Positions 1-8,833 of a stretch of DNA of 31,291 nucleotides are shown one piece after another. Position 1 is the stretch's first letter. The number at the start of each line of letters is the position of its first letter. The notes beneath the pieces were generated by a model. It saw only the letters and a list, made by a program, of their open reading frames with translations, was not told where the DNA came from and searched no databases. Where the stretch lies: the NCBI GenBank assembly GCA_964443875.1, contig CAYUET010000033.1, forward strand, positions 1-31,291, read 5' to 3'. The stretch comes from CAYUET01 sp964443875. GTDB lineage: Bacteria; Auribacterota; JAFGBW01. The position numbers were made by a program, and so were the translations under genes.

Positions 1-2
1 TT

Positions 3-137
3 TTAGGAGGTTTATTAAGAAACAAAGGATTTAAGAGCCGTGAAACAGCCGTAGGATGGGCGATCCTTGCGCATAACCTGTGGCTCCTTTCTGGGCTACC
101 GGAAGTAAAGGAAAAAATCAGAAAAAAAGCTGCTTAA
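3..137 (+). CDS. C-terminal end of a probable insertion-sequence transposase (runs off the left edge)
   Basis: An open frame enters from the left edge and gives 44 residues before TAA. It includes the segment SRETAVGWAILAHNLWLLS followed by a Lys-rich tail. A basic stretch followed by a hydrophobic Trp/His/Asn helix (GWAILAHNLW) is the usual ending of DDE transposases of the IS5/IS1182-like and unclassified families in environmental bacteria. The catalytic region lies outside the window, so neither the family nor intactness can be judged. An AbrB-like ORF of the type often carried next to such transposases follows at 297-455, which supports the insertion-sequence reading. The family assignment is from memory of typical C-termini and is uncertain. 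Confidence 0.55.
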   Translation, partial: LGGLLRNKGFKSRETAVGWAILAHNLWLLSGLPEVKEKIRKKAA

Positions 138-296
138 AAAATTAATCCGTTTGCCGAAAGTAAATGTTTTTCAGAAAATCATAGATGACTTGTCTGAATT
201 TGAAGGGGTTATGAATATGGAAATATTTTGAGAGGTTAACTTTTGGGTTAACCTGTATGCAAAATTATTTATAATTTTAATATTGTAAAAAATTTC

Positions 297-455
297 AATA
301 AACGGGACAGGCTCTATGTAAACCTGCCTTCAGCAATGGCTCAGGCATTGGATGTTGAAAAAGGAGAGTTATTTGAATGGATTATAGAAGATAAAAATGT
401 GATTTTTTTAAAACGAATCCAAAAAATACAAAAAACTAAAAAATTAAATGTGTGA
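297..455 (+). pseudogene. AbrB/MazE-type swapped-hairpin remnant next to an IS end
   Basis: The frame encodes about 52 residues with the run RLYVNLPSAMAQALDVEKG followed by ELFEWIIEDKNVIFLKRI. This is the pattern of an AbrB/SpoVT-like DNA-binding fold: a beta strand, xLPxxxAxxLxxxKG, then a strand with an acidic hairpin. No ATG precedes the domain in this frame: an in-frame TAA lies about 60 bases upstream, and the only ATG falls inside the domain. The start therefore seems lost, or a rare codon is used. Small AbrB-like ORFs of this kind commonly accompany transposase genes. Positions 138-296 between it and the transposase tail are A+T-rich and show no gene I can support. Confidence 0.45.
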
Positions 456-459
456 AGTA

Positions 460-1275
460 CTAGCGAGACGAGGAGTCAAGCGGGGCTTCCAAACGAGCCA
501 CAGGAAGGGCCTGGACTTTTTCAGCTTTCACCTTGACGGTTTTTTTAACGCCCTGTCTCTCAAATTCAACGGCAAATTCTTTACCGACTGAATAGACAGG
601 TCCGTTTTTGTAATAATCGTCAATACCCTTATTGCACAGGTAATCCCCTATGCTATTAACACGGTCCCCTTTTTGGAGGTCCGCCTTTTCAGCGGCGGAA
701 AGAGGAAGAATTTCCCCGATCTCCAGAAAATCACTGTTGCGGACATCTTCAAAAATAAGACCTATGGATCCGAAAGATTCCTTGTCCAGGAATACAATCA
801 TTTCGGCTTTGACCCTGTTGGTGATGTAGGTGTAGGTTTCATAATGAGGATAATCATAATAACCGTACCAGCAAAAGCCGGGCTCTCCCCGATGATGGCG
901 GCGATGGTGATAATCATACCTCACCCCTCCGTACCATCCGGGACCGGGAGTCCATTCCACATAGGTTTCCTTGTCTTTTTCCCACGTTTTAAGAATGATG
1001 GCATCCGCACCGTTGCGGGCTCCGTTATACTGAATGGCCCTCATGATGAAGGCATCCGAGGCTCCTGTTTCAAATTCCATTTCACCGATGACTTTATAGG
1101 TTCTTCTCGTTTCCCCGGCATTCATAATGGGTAATACCACCCCCGGAGGCTGAGGGGAAACCGGAACAGAAGAAAGATTCCGGTAATAGCGTGAAGTGGA
1201 TTCAACGGTTCTGCAGCCCTGAAGCAGGGCAAAAAGGCTTAAAAGCAATAATAAAAGATAAATTTTTGTTTTCAT
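460..1275 (-). CDS. outer-membrane/periplasmic lipoprotein with C-terminal PDZ domain
   Basis: The 271-aa product starts with a Lys-charged n-region and a Leu-rich h-region ending in the lipobox LLQGC, so Cys21 should be lipidated and the protein anchored on the periplasmic side of a membrane. Residues about 58-100 (KVIGEMEFETG, ARNGADAIILKTW) resemble the small alpha/beta domain of envelope lipoproteins where a conserved GADAIIL strand follows an Ala-rich helix. Residues 119-148 are rich in His, Tyr and Arg (DYHHRRHHRG), possibly metal-binding. Residues about 164-252 form a PDZ domain: a FGSIGLIF carboxylate-loop strand, SAAEKADLQKGDRVNSIG, and a final strand with KTVKVKAEK. No protease domain is present, so it is probably an adaptor or scaffold. 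The start has no strong Shine-Dalgarno sequence. It is divergent from the kinase at 1443. Confidence 0.7.
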   Translation of the reverse strand: MKTKIYLLLLLLSLFALLQGCRTVESTSRYYRNLSSVPVSPQPPGVVLPIMNAGETRRTYKVIGEMEFETGASDAFIMRAIQYNGARNGADAIILKTWEKDKETYVEWTPGPGWYGGVRYDYHHRRHHRGEPGFCWYGYYDYPHYETYTYITNRVKAEMIVFLDKESFGSIGLIFEDVRNSDFLEIGEILPLSAAEKADLQKGDRVNSIGDYLCNKGIDDYYKNGPVYSVGKEFAVEFERQGVKKTVKVKAEKVQALPVARLEAPLDSSSR

Positions 1276-1442
1276 GATTTAATTTTAAGTCTGCAGGTCA
1301 AAAATGTCCATAAAAATGATTCCTTTGAAATCTCGGCAACTTCCTTTGAAAATAACTCATGACCCGAATAAAATCCTTGGGCAGGAAACCTTTTTATAGT
1401 ATTCTCTTTCAACCCCTCATATAAGGAAAAGGTGTTTTCCTC
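1276..1442. promoter_or_regulatory. divergent intergenic region between lipoprotein and hybrid kinase genes
   Basis: This 167-bp gap separates two divergently transcribed genes and must carry promoters for both. On the plus strand, TTGGGC followed 17 bases later by TATTCT, and the overlapping TATAGT, are possible but poor sigma70 matches. An AGGAAAAGG purine run about 10 bases before the ATG at 1443 is a credible ribosome-binding site. I see no clear operator palindrome. Confidence 0.35.
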
Positions 1443-3923
1443 ATGACCCCGATAAAAAATTTATCTGTCATCAATCACATCAAACTCCTGACGCCTTTCA
1501 CCATATCCCTGATTTATCTTGTTCTCGGCGGACTCTGGATTCTGTTTTCAGACCAGGCCACCCATTTTCTGTTTAAAAGTCCTGAGACTGTATTAAAAAT
1601 AAGTCTTTTTAAAGGCTGGCTCTTTATTCTGACGACAACCCTGCTCCTTTATTTTCTGATTTCAAAACTTCAAACCCGAATCCAAATGGAAGAAAAATAC
1701 TTTAGAACTCTTTTTGACGGGATCAATGATTCCATTTTCATTCATGACTCTGAAAAGGGAGAAGTCCTTGATGTCAATCAAAAGACTCAGGAAGTGTATG
1801 GTTACTCCAAAGAGGAAATCGTGGGACTCAGCATTGATAAACTGAGTTCAGGAATCCCCCCCTATACCCTGGACGAAGCCCTGAAACATTTTCATAAGGC
1901 CTCGTGCGGAGAACCGGAATTGTTTGAATGGCGCTGCAGACGCAAAGACGGAAGTCTGTTCTGGGGGGAAGTCAACATGAAGCTTATCCGCATTCCCCCC
2001 CTGGACCGGATCATTGTCACCCTGCGCAACATTGATGACTGGAAAATGGCACAAAATGCTCTTAAGGATAATGCGGACACCTTTGAAAAACTGTTTCACT
2101 CCAATGCCATCCTGATGGCGGTTTCCACGATTGAAACCGGAACTTATCTGGATGTGAATGAGACCTTCCTTTCTGTCCTGGGCTATACGCGTGAAGAGGT
2201 GATTCAACACACTTCACATGAATTAAAAATCTGGGCAAGCCCTGAAGACAGAAAAAAAGCCCTGGATCTTTATGCCCGGGAGGGCAGAGTAAGAGGTTTT
2301 GAAACCACAATCCGGACCCGAAACGGAGACATCCGCAACGCGCTTTTTTCCGTGGACAAAATCATGCTGAACGGAAAGCCCTGTCTTCTTTCCACCATGA
2401 CCGACTTTACGGAACGCAAAGAGGCTGAAAAAAAACTGATCATCAGCGAATCCAAACTCAAAAGGGCTGAACGGATTGCTAAAATCGGCCACTTTGAATT
2501 CAATCTTGAAACCCGCGCCGTTGCGGCTTCCGAAGGGGCTCAGATCATCTATGGTCTTGGAAATAAAACCTGGACCGTTGAAAACATCCAGACCATCCCC
2601 CTGCCGGAATACCGGGAGTTTCTGAAAAAATCCATCCGTGAACTGATGGAGGAAAATACGCCCTATAATGTGGAGTATAAGATCAACCGGCCGACGGATC
2701 AGAAAATCGTGGATATCCGCTGCATGGCGGAGTATGACCCTGAAAAAAGAACCCTTTTCGGGGTGATCTACGACATCACGGAAACAAAAAAAATGAAGGA
2801 CAGCCTTGAAAAGGCCCAGAAAATCGAATCCCTGGGGGTGCTGGCCGGAGGAATCGCGCATGACTTCAATAATCTCCTCGGAGGGATTTTCGGGTACCTT
2901 GAGCTTGCCCGTTTGTCGGCTTCCAACCCTAAAGCCGTCGTCTCCAACCTGAATGAAGCGCTTTCAATCATCAATCAGACACGGAATCTGACCCTGCAGC
3001 TTTTAACCTTTGCAAAAGGCGGAGGCATCCGCTTTAAAACACAGGATCTCACCCCCCTCTTAAGACAGTCCACAACCTTTGCGTTAAGCGGATCCAATGT
3101 TTCCCCGGATTTCAGCTTCCCTCCCGATCTCTGGCTCTGTGAAATCGATGAGGCCCCGATCGGCCAGGTGATCCAGAATATTGTCATCAATGCCAAACAG
3201 GCTATGACAACAGGAGGGACCCTTTTTGTCTCCGCTCAAAACACGAATGTAAACCCGGGGGATCACCCCCTCCTTAAACAGGGGCGCTATGTAAGAATTG
3301 AAATCCGGGATCAGGGACCGGGGATTCCCCAGGATATCCTCCCCCGTATTTTTGATCCCTTCTTTACAACCAAAGCCAAGGGAAACGGACTGGGACTTTC
3401 CATCTGTTATTCCATTGTCCAGAAGCACGGGGGATGTCTTGATGTGAAATCTTCTCCTGAAACCGGAACCACCTTCATTATTCACCTGCAGGCCTCTTCG
3501 GCTGCAGCCCAGGAAACAAAACCGGAAGTGCTGCCCCTTCATAAAGGACAGGGGACCCTTCTGATCATGGATGATGAAGATTTTATCCGGGATGTCTGCT
3601 CCGGGATGCTCGAATCCATGGGCTATAGGGTCATCAAGGCCAGGGACGGGAAAGAGGCCCTGGATGTATATCGCAATTCCCGGACTCTCACCCCCGCTTT
3701 AAAAGCCGTATTTCTCGACCTGACCATCCCCGCGGGAATGGGGGGGAAAGAAACGGCCGAAGCCATGCGGAGGATCAATAAGGAGGTCATCCTGATCGCC
3801 ATGAGCGGATATTCCAGGGAGGACGTCATGGCGCATCCGGCCCGTTACGGCTTCACCTGCAGCATTCAGAAACCCTTTACCCTGGATGAACTCTCCCGGG
3901 TTTTAAACCGGCTGTTTCCCTAA
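1443..3923 (+). CDS. membrane-bound hybrid sensor histidine kinase (PAS-HisKA-HATPase-receiver)
   Basis: The 826-aa product has two transmembrane helices (about 17-36 and 57-74) with a short extracytoplasmic loop, so sensing is mostly cytoplasmic. Residues about 84-200, 210-325 and 340-450 look like three PAS/PAC domains; the first two have DVN motifs and RDG/RNGD hairpins followed by PAC segments, and the third is divergent. HisKA has the phospho-acceptor His473 in GGIAHDFNNLL. The ATPase domain has N583 in VINAKQAM, the G1 box DQGPGIP (623-629), F box IFDPFFTTK and G2 box GNGLGLS (647-653). A C-terminal receiver (about 703-826) has acidic residues D710/D711, phospho-acceptor D759, S788 and K810, so it should be active. 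The GGIAHDFNNLLGGI type is common in kinases with many PAS domains. No separate response regulator is nearby. The DUF4159 gene follows 10 bases later, probably in the same operon. Confidence 0.92.
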   Translation: MTPIKNLSVINHIKLLTPFTISLIYLVLGGLWILFSDQATHFLFKSPETVLKISLFKGWLFILTTTLLLYFLISKLQTRIQMEEKYFRTLFDGINDSIFIHDSEKGEVLDVNQKTQEVYGYSKEEIVGLSIDKLSSGIPPYTLDEALKHFHKASCGEPELFEWRCRRKDGSLFWGEVNMKLIRIPPLDRIIVTLRNIDDWKMAQNALKDNADTFEKLFHSNAILMAVSTIETGTYLDVNETFLSVLGYTREEVIQHTSHELKIWASPEDRKKALDLYAREGRVRGFETTIRTRNGDIRNALFSVDKIMLNGKPCLLSTMTDFTERKEAEKKLIISESKLKRAERIAKIGHFEFNLETRAVAASEGAQIIYGLGNKTWTVENIQTIPLPEYREFLKKSIRELMEENTPYNVEYKINRPTDQKIVDIRCMAEYDPEKRTLFGVIYDITETKKMKDSLEKAQKIESLGVLAGGIAHDFNNLLGGIFGYLELARLSASNPKAVVSNLNEALSIINQTRNLTLQLLTFAKGGGIRFKTQDLTPLLRQSTTFALSGSNVSPDFSFPPDLWLCEIDEAPIGQVIQNIVINAKQAMTTGGTLFVSAQNTNVNPGDHPLLKQGRYVRIEIRDQGPGIPQDILPRIFDPFFTTKAKGNGLGLSICYSIVQKHGGCLDVKSSPETGTTFIIHLQASSAAAQETKPEVLPLHKGQGTLLIMDDEDFIRDVCSGMLESMGYRVIKARDGKEALDVYRNSRTLTPALKAVFLDLTIPAGMGGKETAEAMRRINKEVILIAMSGYSREDVMAHPARYGFTCSIQKPFTLDELSRVLNRLFP

Positions 3924-3933
3924 GGAAAAAATC

Positions 3934-5631
3934 ATGCGCTTTATTATTTTGCTATTCTGTCTTCTGATGAGCCTGCAAGTTTTTTGCGAAGACCCCGCCC
4001 TGCCGGAACTTCGAAAACCCAATGACTGCGGGGGAAGACGGGTGGATATGCCTTCCTCAGGCGAGGGGGCCGCCGGGCGGGATAAAGGACCGGGAGAAAA
4101 ACTTTCCCTGGAGCAGCAGGAAGCCGAAAGAAATTTTCCAAAAAAAGTGCTTATTGAACGCCTGCCCCTGATCGCGCGGCTGAAGCTTCTCAAGGACTGG
4201 GACATCAACCCCAGGGCCCTGAAGAATCTTCTTTTTTACATCGATAAAAGTTTTAAGGTCCCTGCGCTTAAAGTCACAACCCCTGAAAAAAATCCGGTTG
4301 CGCTTTCCGATCCCCAGAAGCGCTCTGTGCTGGACCAGCTCAAGGATTTTGAAATCACCCTCGAGGAGATGCCGGCGGATAAGATGGTAAATCCCATTCT
4401 CTCGGGCGACATTCCCGGAATTGCCGGGGGAGAGGAGCCCATCGCCTCCTTTGAGCTTAAGGGCGGAGAGCAGCAGACAAAAGCCGAAGAATACGCCGTT
4501 TTATTCATGACAGGACTCAGCAATTTCGACCTTCCTCAATCGCGTTTGAATGAACTTAAAGATTATCTGCTTCGCGGGGGAATGCTCTTTGCCGACTGCG
4601 CTTCGGGCAGTCCTGATTTTGCCGCGGGATTTAAAAAAGTCATCCGCCAGATGTTTCCCGAAGCGGAGTTCAGGAGACTCTCCACGGATCATCCCCTGTA
4701 TTCCATGGTTTTTGATCTGAAAAAAATCCGCTATACCGGCAAAAATAAAGAACCGGAAGGAAAACCCCGGATGGAAGGTCTTTCCATCGGCTGCCGTACA
4801 GCCGTCATTTTCTCACCCGACAATCTTTCCTGCGGCTGGGACGGCCATATGCACGGGGAATCCGTGGATTATGAAATGCATTATGAAGACGCCCTGAAGT
4901 TCGGGGTCAACCTTTGCGCCTATGCCCTGGGCTACAGGGAATTGGGGGGGGAACTTCCGAAAGCCCCCGACCTGTCCAGTTTAAAACCCTATAAGGGAAA
5001 TGAAACCGCCTTAAGCCTTGTCAAATGGAAAGGGAACTATGAACCCAATCCTTTCGGGTATTATCATTTTATTCAGCATATCCGTGAAAAGACCTCTGCG
5101 GACCTAAGGCCGGAGTTTCTGGTGGTTGATCCTGAAAAAGACGATCTGACCCTGCATCCCCTTCTTTTCATGACGGGCCACGGGACTATTGACCTGAGCG
5201 ACGAAGCTGTTGCACGGCTGAGCAAACATCTTGAAAACGGCGCGGTTCTGTGGGCTGAAGCCTGCTGCGGAAATGAAGCCTTCAACACCTCTTTCCGCAG
5301 GCTCTGCCAGAAGCTTTACCCGAAAGAAAACCTTAATCCCCTGTCTCCTGATCACCCGGTCTTTTCGCTGTTCTATGAGATCCGGCAAGTTGCCTGGAAA
5401 CCCTTGAGCCTTAAAAAATTTTCCGGTCAGTCTGAAAGTTCTTCGCGTTCCGGAGTCAATGGTTTAGTCGAAGGGCTTTATCAGAAAGGCCTTCTGAAAA
5501 TCATCTACTGCCCTTTTGATTTAAGCTGCGGGTGGAACAAAAGCCCCTGCCTTCTCTGCCACGGCCTGGAAGAAAAGGATGCCTTCCGCCTCGGCACCAA
5601 CATCCTTCTGACGCTTCTGACCGAGGAATAA
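3934..5631 (+). CDS. secreted protein with two DUF4159 domains
   Basis: The 565-aa product begins with a signal peptide (MRFIILLFCLLMSLQVFC) and a low-complexity Gly/Glu-rich stretch at about 28-60. Two homologous domains follow. The first (about 180-325) has AVLFMTGLSNFDL, a GGMLFADCASGSPDF segment, then DHPLYSMVF. The second (about 395-560) repeats this as LLFMTGHGTIDL, GAVLWAEACCGNEAF and DHPVFSLFY. Both end with a (D/P)LSCGWNK/D-type segment. This is DUF4159, a flavodoxin-like or glutamine-amidotransferase-like fold of unknown activity that usually occurs once, often near secreted or MoxR-linked genes. The start follows the kinase stop by 10 bases, with a GGAAAAA ribosome site. Its stop lies 1 base from the converging HAD gene stop, leaving no room for a private terminator. 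Confidence 0.75.
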   Translation: MRFIILLFCLLMSLQVFCEDPALPELRKPNDCGGRRVDMPSSGEGAAGRDKGPGEKLSLEQQEAERNFPKKVLIERLPLIARLKLLKDWDINPRALKNLLFYIDKSFKVPALKVTTPEKNPVALSDPQKRSVLDQLKDFEITLEEMPADKMVNPILSGDIPGIAGGEEPIASFELKGGEQQTKAEEYAVLFMTGLSNFDLPQSRLNELKDYLLRGGMLFADCASGSPDFAAGFKKVIRQMFPEAEFRRLSTDHPLYSMVFDLKKIRYTGKNKEPEGKPRMEGLSIGCRTAVIFSPDNLSCGWDGHMHGESVDYEMHYEDALKFGVNLCAYALGYRELGGELPKAPDLSSLKPYKGNETALSLVKWKGNYEPNPFGYYHFIQHIREKTSADLRPEFLVVDPEKDDLTLHPLLFMTGHGTIDLSDEAVARLSKHLENGAVLWAEACCGNEAFNTSFRRLCQKLYPKENLNPLSPDHPVFSLFYEIRQVAWKPLSLKKFSGQSESSSRSGVNGLVEGLYQKGLLKIIYCPFDLSCGWNKSPCLLCHGLEEKDAFRLGTNILLTLLTEE

Positions 5632-5632
5632 T

Positions 5633-6337
5633 TTACAACAGGGCAAAAAGCTCTTCATGCGACTTCAAAACAAAATCCGCGGATTGGAGTTCCGAGGCGG
5701 GAAGCGAGGTGGGCAGGGCAATCACCTTAAGACCGCAGGCCTTGGCGCTCTGGATGCCGTAGGGTGCGTTTTCAACCACCAGGGCTTTCCCCGGTTCAAT
5801 ACCAAGACGGGTCAGGGCCTTCTGATAGGATTCAGGATGAGGCTTGCCGTGAGTGACATCGGTGGAGGTCACAAGCGCATCAAAGACGGATAAGAATTTT
5901 TCATCAAAATGGGCCAGCACTTCCTTCCTCTGGGTGCCGGTAACCAGGGCGGTTTTTTTGATGCGGTGCAGTTTTTTCAAAAAGGTTTTCATGCCTTTGA
6001 AAAATCTGATTTTCCCCGTGCCGCTGAAAAGCGAGGCCTTGTGATCCAGAAATTCATGAAGCTCATGATCGCTGATTGACCGCCCGGAAAGCGCCAGAAT
6101 TTCACGGACCGACTTATCGCTCTTTTCCCCTTCCCTGCGGTAGATTTCCAGAGAGGGGACGGAAATCCCGAAAAAATCCCTGAAGGCTTTCTGCCAGCAG
6201 CGGCAGTGCCTGGGCATGGAATCCGTAATGACGCCGTCCATGTCAAAAAGAACGGCTTCCGCCGCTTCAAATTCCTTCATCCGTTTTTTATAAATGGGAA
6301 AATTCCTTTCAGATAAAAAGAGTGGTTCCGGATTCAT
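5633..6337 (-). CDS. HAD-superfamily hydrolase, beta-phosphoglucomutase-like
   Basis: The 234-aa product carries the HAD motif I AVLFDMDGVITDS (nucleophile D32, acid/base D34), a helical cap at about 44-110, motif II as ALVTGTQ, a motif III Lys in HGKPHPESY, and motif IV as VVENAPYGIQSAKACG, where the second acidic residue is Asn, a change seen in many family members. It probably removes or transfers a phosphate on a small sugar phosphate or similar metabolite; the substrate cannot be told. The first ATG (6337) overlaps the upstream reductase gene by 29 bases. A second in-frame ATG at 6280 would leave a 28-base gap and still keep the whole fold; neither has a strong ribosome site. It is the last gene of the minus-strand operon. 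Confidence 0.85.
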   Translation of the reverse strand: MNPEPLFLSERNFPIYKKRMKEFEAAEAVLFDMDGVITDSMPRHCRCWQKAFRDFFGISVPSLEIYRREGEKSDKSVREILALSGRSISDHELHEFLDHKASLFSGTGKIRFFKGMKTFLKKLHRIKKTALVTGTQRKEVLAHFDEKFLSVFDALVTSTDVTHGKPHPESYQKALTRLGIEPGKALVVENAPYGIQSAKACGLKVIALPTSLPASELQSADFVLKSHEELFALL

Positions 6338-8756
6338 CCGACTCGCTTAAAAAGTGGGCCACCCCGCCGATTTCAACGCCGCCCAGAAGCTCCTCCTTTT
6401 TAAGCCCCATGATGTCCATGGTCATGGAACAGGCCACAAGCTTTACTCCGCCTTGAAGGGCGCTTTGAATAAGGTCAGGAAGAGGGGTGACTTTTTTGTT
6501 TTTCATCACCCGCTTCATCATGTCCGTGCCCATGCCGAGCATATTCATTTTGGAAAGATTCAGTTTATCAGCCCCCCTGGGCATCATCCAGCCGAACATT
6601 TTTTCAATTCCGGTTTTCATCACAGAAGGCGGATTGGCTTTCCTTAAAATATTCAGCCCCCAGAACGTAAAAAAAAGAGTGACTTCCGAACCCATGGCCC
6701 GGGCGCCGTTGGCGATAATGAAAGCGGCCATGGCTTTATCGAGGTCGCCTGAAAAAACCACCAGCGTCTTCTTTTTTAAATTCCCCTGCCTTTGAGGAAC
6801 GGCAGCCCCGGCGGCACTCTTGCGGATCAGCGCCTCATACCCCCCCTCCCCTTTTTTTATTTCCAGAAGTTCACTGCCTGTGGATTTGCAGAAGGCGGGG
6901 AGATCCTTCCTGAAACCTTCGTCTGTCGCAACAGCCCGGATTGTCCCACCGGGAGGAAGTTCATCCAGGGCCTTTTTAAGGGACAGAACAGGCCCGGGGC
7001 ATTGAAGCCCGCATAAATCCAGCTCCACGGTTTGGAAAGATGAAACCGCACAGGGAGAATCCGATTCACAGCCGCTTAGGGAATTGATATCGGCAGAGGG
7101 AACCTTCGGATTTTGCGGTTTGAAAGAAAAAAACCGGAACGTCTTGTAGCCCCCGGACAGGTTATAGACTTTTTCAAATCCGTTCTGAAGAAGAATCCTG
7201 GAGGCCGTATAGGAGCGCAGTCCTGTCTGACAATATATCACAAGGGGTCTATCCCTTGGAATTTCCGAAAGCCTGTTTCGAAATGAATCGAGCGGAATGT
7301 TCACCGCTTCTTCAATCTTTCCAAGGGAAAATTCCTCAGGCGTGGCCACATCGATGTAATAGGGATTTTGAAGCGAAGAAAGCTCTGCGCAGGTCACAAA
7401 GGTGACCAGATTGTTGCGGATGTTTTCAGCCATGAACCCGATCATGTTGACCGGATCTTTCGCAGCGCCGAAAGGAGGGGCATAGCAAAGCTCCAGATTT
7501 TTAAGGGAACAGACATCCGCCCCGAAGCGCAGGGCTGAAGCCAGGATATCGATGCGCTTATCCACGCCCTCTTTGCCAATGGCCTGGGCGCCTAAAAGTT
7601 TTCCCGAACGCTTATCGTAAATCACCTTAAGGTGAATCAGTGTTCCTCCGGGATAATAGCCCACATGGTTGGCCGGGTGAAGATAAAGCACCTGATAGTC
7701 CAATTTCTCCTTCATGACCTGCCGCTCATTAAGCCCTGTGGAGGCCGCCTGAAGATCAAAAACCTTGAGAATGGAGGTTCCCTGGGTGCCTTCATAGCGT
7801 GCGGGAAGCCCCATAAGGCTGTCTGCCGCCACCCGTGCCTGCTTATTGGCAGGCCCGGCCAGAGGCAGGAGGGCCGTTTTCCCGCTCACAAAATGAGGGA
7901 CCTCCACGGCATCTCCGCAGGCATAGATGTCAGGATCAGAGGTTTTAAGCGTGTCCTCCACTTCGATTCCGCCCAAAGGCCCGAGCTTAAGTCCCGCGCC
8001 TTTTGCAAGCGTAGTTTCCGGACGGACGCCGATGGCGACAAGGATTAAATCGCAGTCAAGGGTTGTCCCGGATTTCAGGGTGACAGAAGAAACAGGTTTG
8101 CCTTCTATTTTTGAAACCGTATCGCCCGTATGGATAAATACATTATGCTCCGTCATCTTTTCATGAAGGATGCCCGCCATTTCCGGATCAAAAATGGTGA
8201 GGATCTGCGGGGCCATCTCCACCACATGGGTTTCAATGGAAAGATGCGCGAGGTTTTCCGCAATTTCAACCCCGATATAGCCTCCGCCGACAACCAGAGC
8301 GCGGCGGACTTTCCGGGTTTTTATTCTCTCAATAATTTTATCCATGTCCGGAATATCGCGAAGAGTGAGATAAGGCACAGCAGAAAGCCCCGGAATATCG
8401 GGGATGAAGGGCACCCCCCCGGGAGAAAGAAGCAGTTTGTCATAGGTTTCCTCAGAAACCGCCCCGGTTGAGAGATTTTTAAACGCAAGGGTTTTCTTCC
8501 CCCGGTCGATGGCTGTGACTTCATGAAGGACGCGAACATCCACCCGATGGGTTTTATGAAAATTTTCAGGGGTCCGGAGAATCAGATTTTCACGCTTTTT
8601 GATCACCCCGCCCACATGATAGGGAAGGCCGCAGTTGGCAAAAGAAATATAGGCCCCCTTTTCAAACAGGATGATCTCGTTCTGTTCATTCAGCCTTCTA
8701 AGCCTTGCAGCGGCTGTGGCTCCTCCTGCAACGCCTCCGATGATGCATATTTTCAT
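6309..8756 (-). CDS. CoA-disulfide reductase fused to rhodanese, TusA-like and DsrE-like domains
   Basis: The 815-aa product is a flavoprotein disulfide reductase of the CoA-disulfide/persulfide reductase type. It has a GGVAGGATAAARLRRL FAD-binding site, the single active Cys42 in SFANCGLPYH, the NAD(P)H site VVGGGYIGVEIAENL (155-169), DIYACGDAVEV (277-287) and a dimerisation domain to about 450. A rhodanese domain follows (about 460-545) with active Cys509 in YCQTGLRS. Then come a TusA/SirA-like domain (about 576-645) with C582 and C586 in CGLQCPGPV, and a DsrE/DrsH-like domain (about 661-815) with C776 in VACSMTMDIMG. Such fusions are known in anaerobes and facultative bacteria and are thought to handle sulfane sulfur, reducing CoA persulfide or polysulfide and passing sulfur among the domains. 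The start has a strong GGAGGA site. A 77-bp gap with a hairpin separates it from the upstream kinase gene. Confidence 0.93.
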   Translation of the reverse strand: MKICIIGGVAGGATAAARLRRLNEQNEIILFEKGAYISFANCGLPYHVGGVIKKRENLILRTPENFHKTHRVDVRVLHEVTAIDRGKKTLAFKNLSTGAVSEETYDKLLLSPGGVPFIPDIPGLSAVPYLTLRDIPDMDKIIERIKTRKVRRALVVGGGYIGVEIAENLAHLSIETHVVEMAPQILTIFDPEMAGILHEKMTEHNVFIHTGDTVSKIEGKPVSSVTLKSGTTLDCDLILVAIGVRPETTLAKGAGLKLGPLGGIEVEDTLKTSDPDIYACGDAVEVPHFVSGKTALLPLAGPANKQARVAADSLMGLPARYEGTQGTSILKVFDLQAASTGLNERQVMKEKLDYQVLYLHPANHVGYYPGGTLIHLKVIYDKRSGKLLGAQAIGKEGVDKRIDILASALRFGADVCSLKNLELCYAPPFGAAKDPVNMIGFMAENIRNNLVTFVTCAELSSLQNPYYIDVATPEEFSLGKIEEAVNIPLDSFRNRLSEIPRDRPLVIYCQTGLRSYTASRILLQNGFEKVYNLSGGYKTFRFFSFKPQNPKVPSADINSLSGCESDSPCAVSSFQTVELDLCGLQCPGPVLSLKKALDELPPGGTIRAVATDEGFRKDLPAFCKSTGSELLEIKKGEGGYEALIRKSAAGAAVPQRQGNLKKKTLVVFSGDLDKAMAAFIIANGARAMGSEVTLFFTFWGLNILRKANPPSVMKTGIEKMFGWMMPRGADKLNLSKMNMLGMGTDMMKRVMKNKKVTPLPDLIQSALQGGVKLVACSMTMDIMGLKKEELLGGVEIGGVAHFLSESDESGTTLFI

Positions 8757-8781
8757 TAGTCCTCCCGGGTGAAAGATTTGC

Positions 8782-8812
8782 CCGGATTCTGCATGTCATT
8801 GCAGGCATCCGG
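8782..8812 (-). other. intercistronic stem-loop between kinase and CoA-disulfide reductase genes
   Basis: CCGGAT pairs with ATCCGG and, inside it, CTGCA pairs with TGCAG, with a one/two-base internal loop and a short apical loop. No T-run follows in the minus direction, so it is not a typical intrinsic terminator. It could be an mRNA processing or stability element that sets relative expression of the two flanking genes. It could also arise by chance. Confidence 0.4.
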
Positions 8813-8833
8813 AATGTTCTTCATTGATTCCCT

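Noticed and set aside
673..1134. 153-aa plus-strand frame inside the lipoprotein gene
   Set aside because: It is the antisense shadow of a clear lipobox/PDZ protein and shows no family features of its own.
8782..8812. Intrinsic terminator between the kinase and reductase genes
   Set aside because: The stem is good but no T-run follows in the minus direction, so it is recorded only as a stem-loop.
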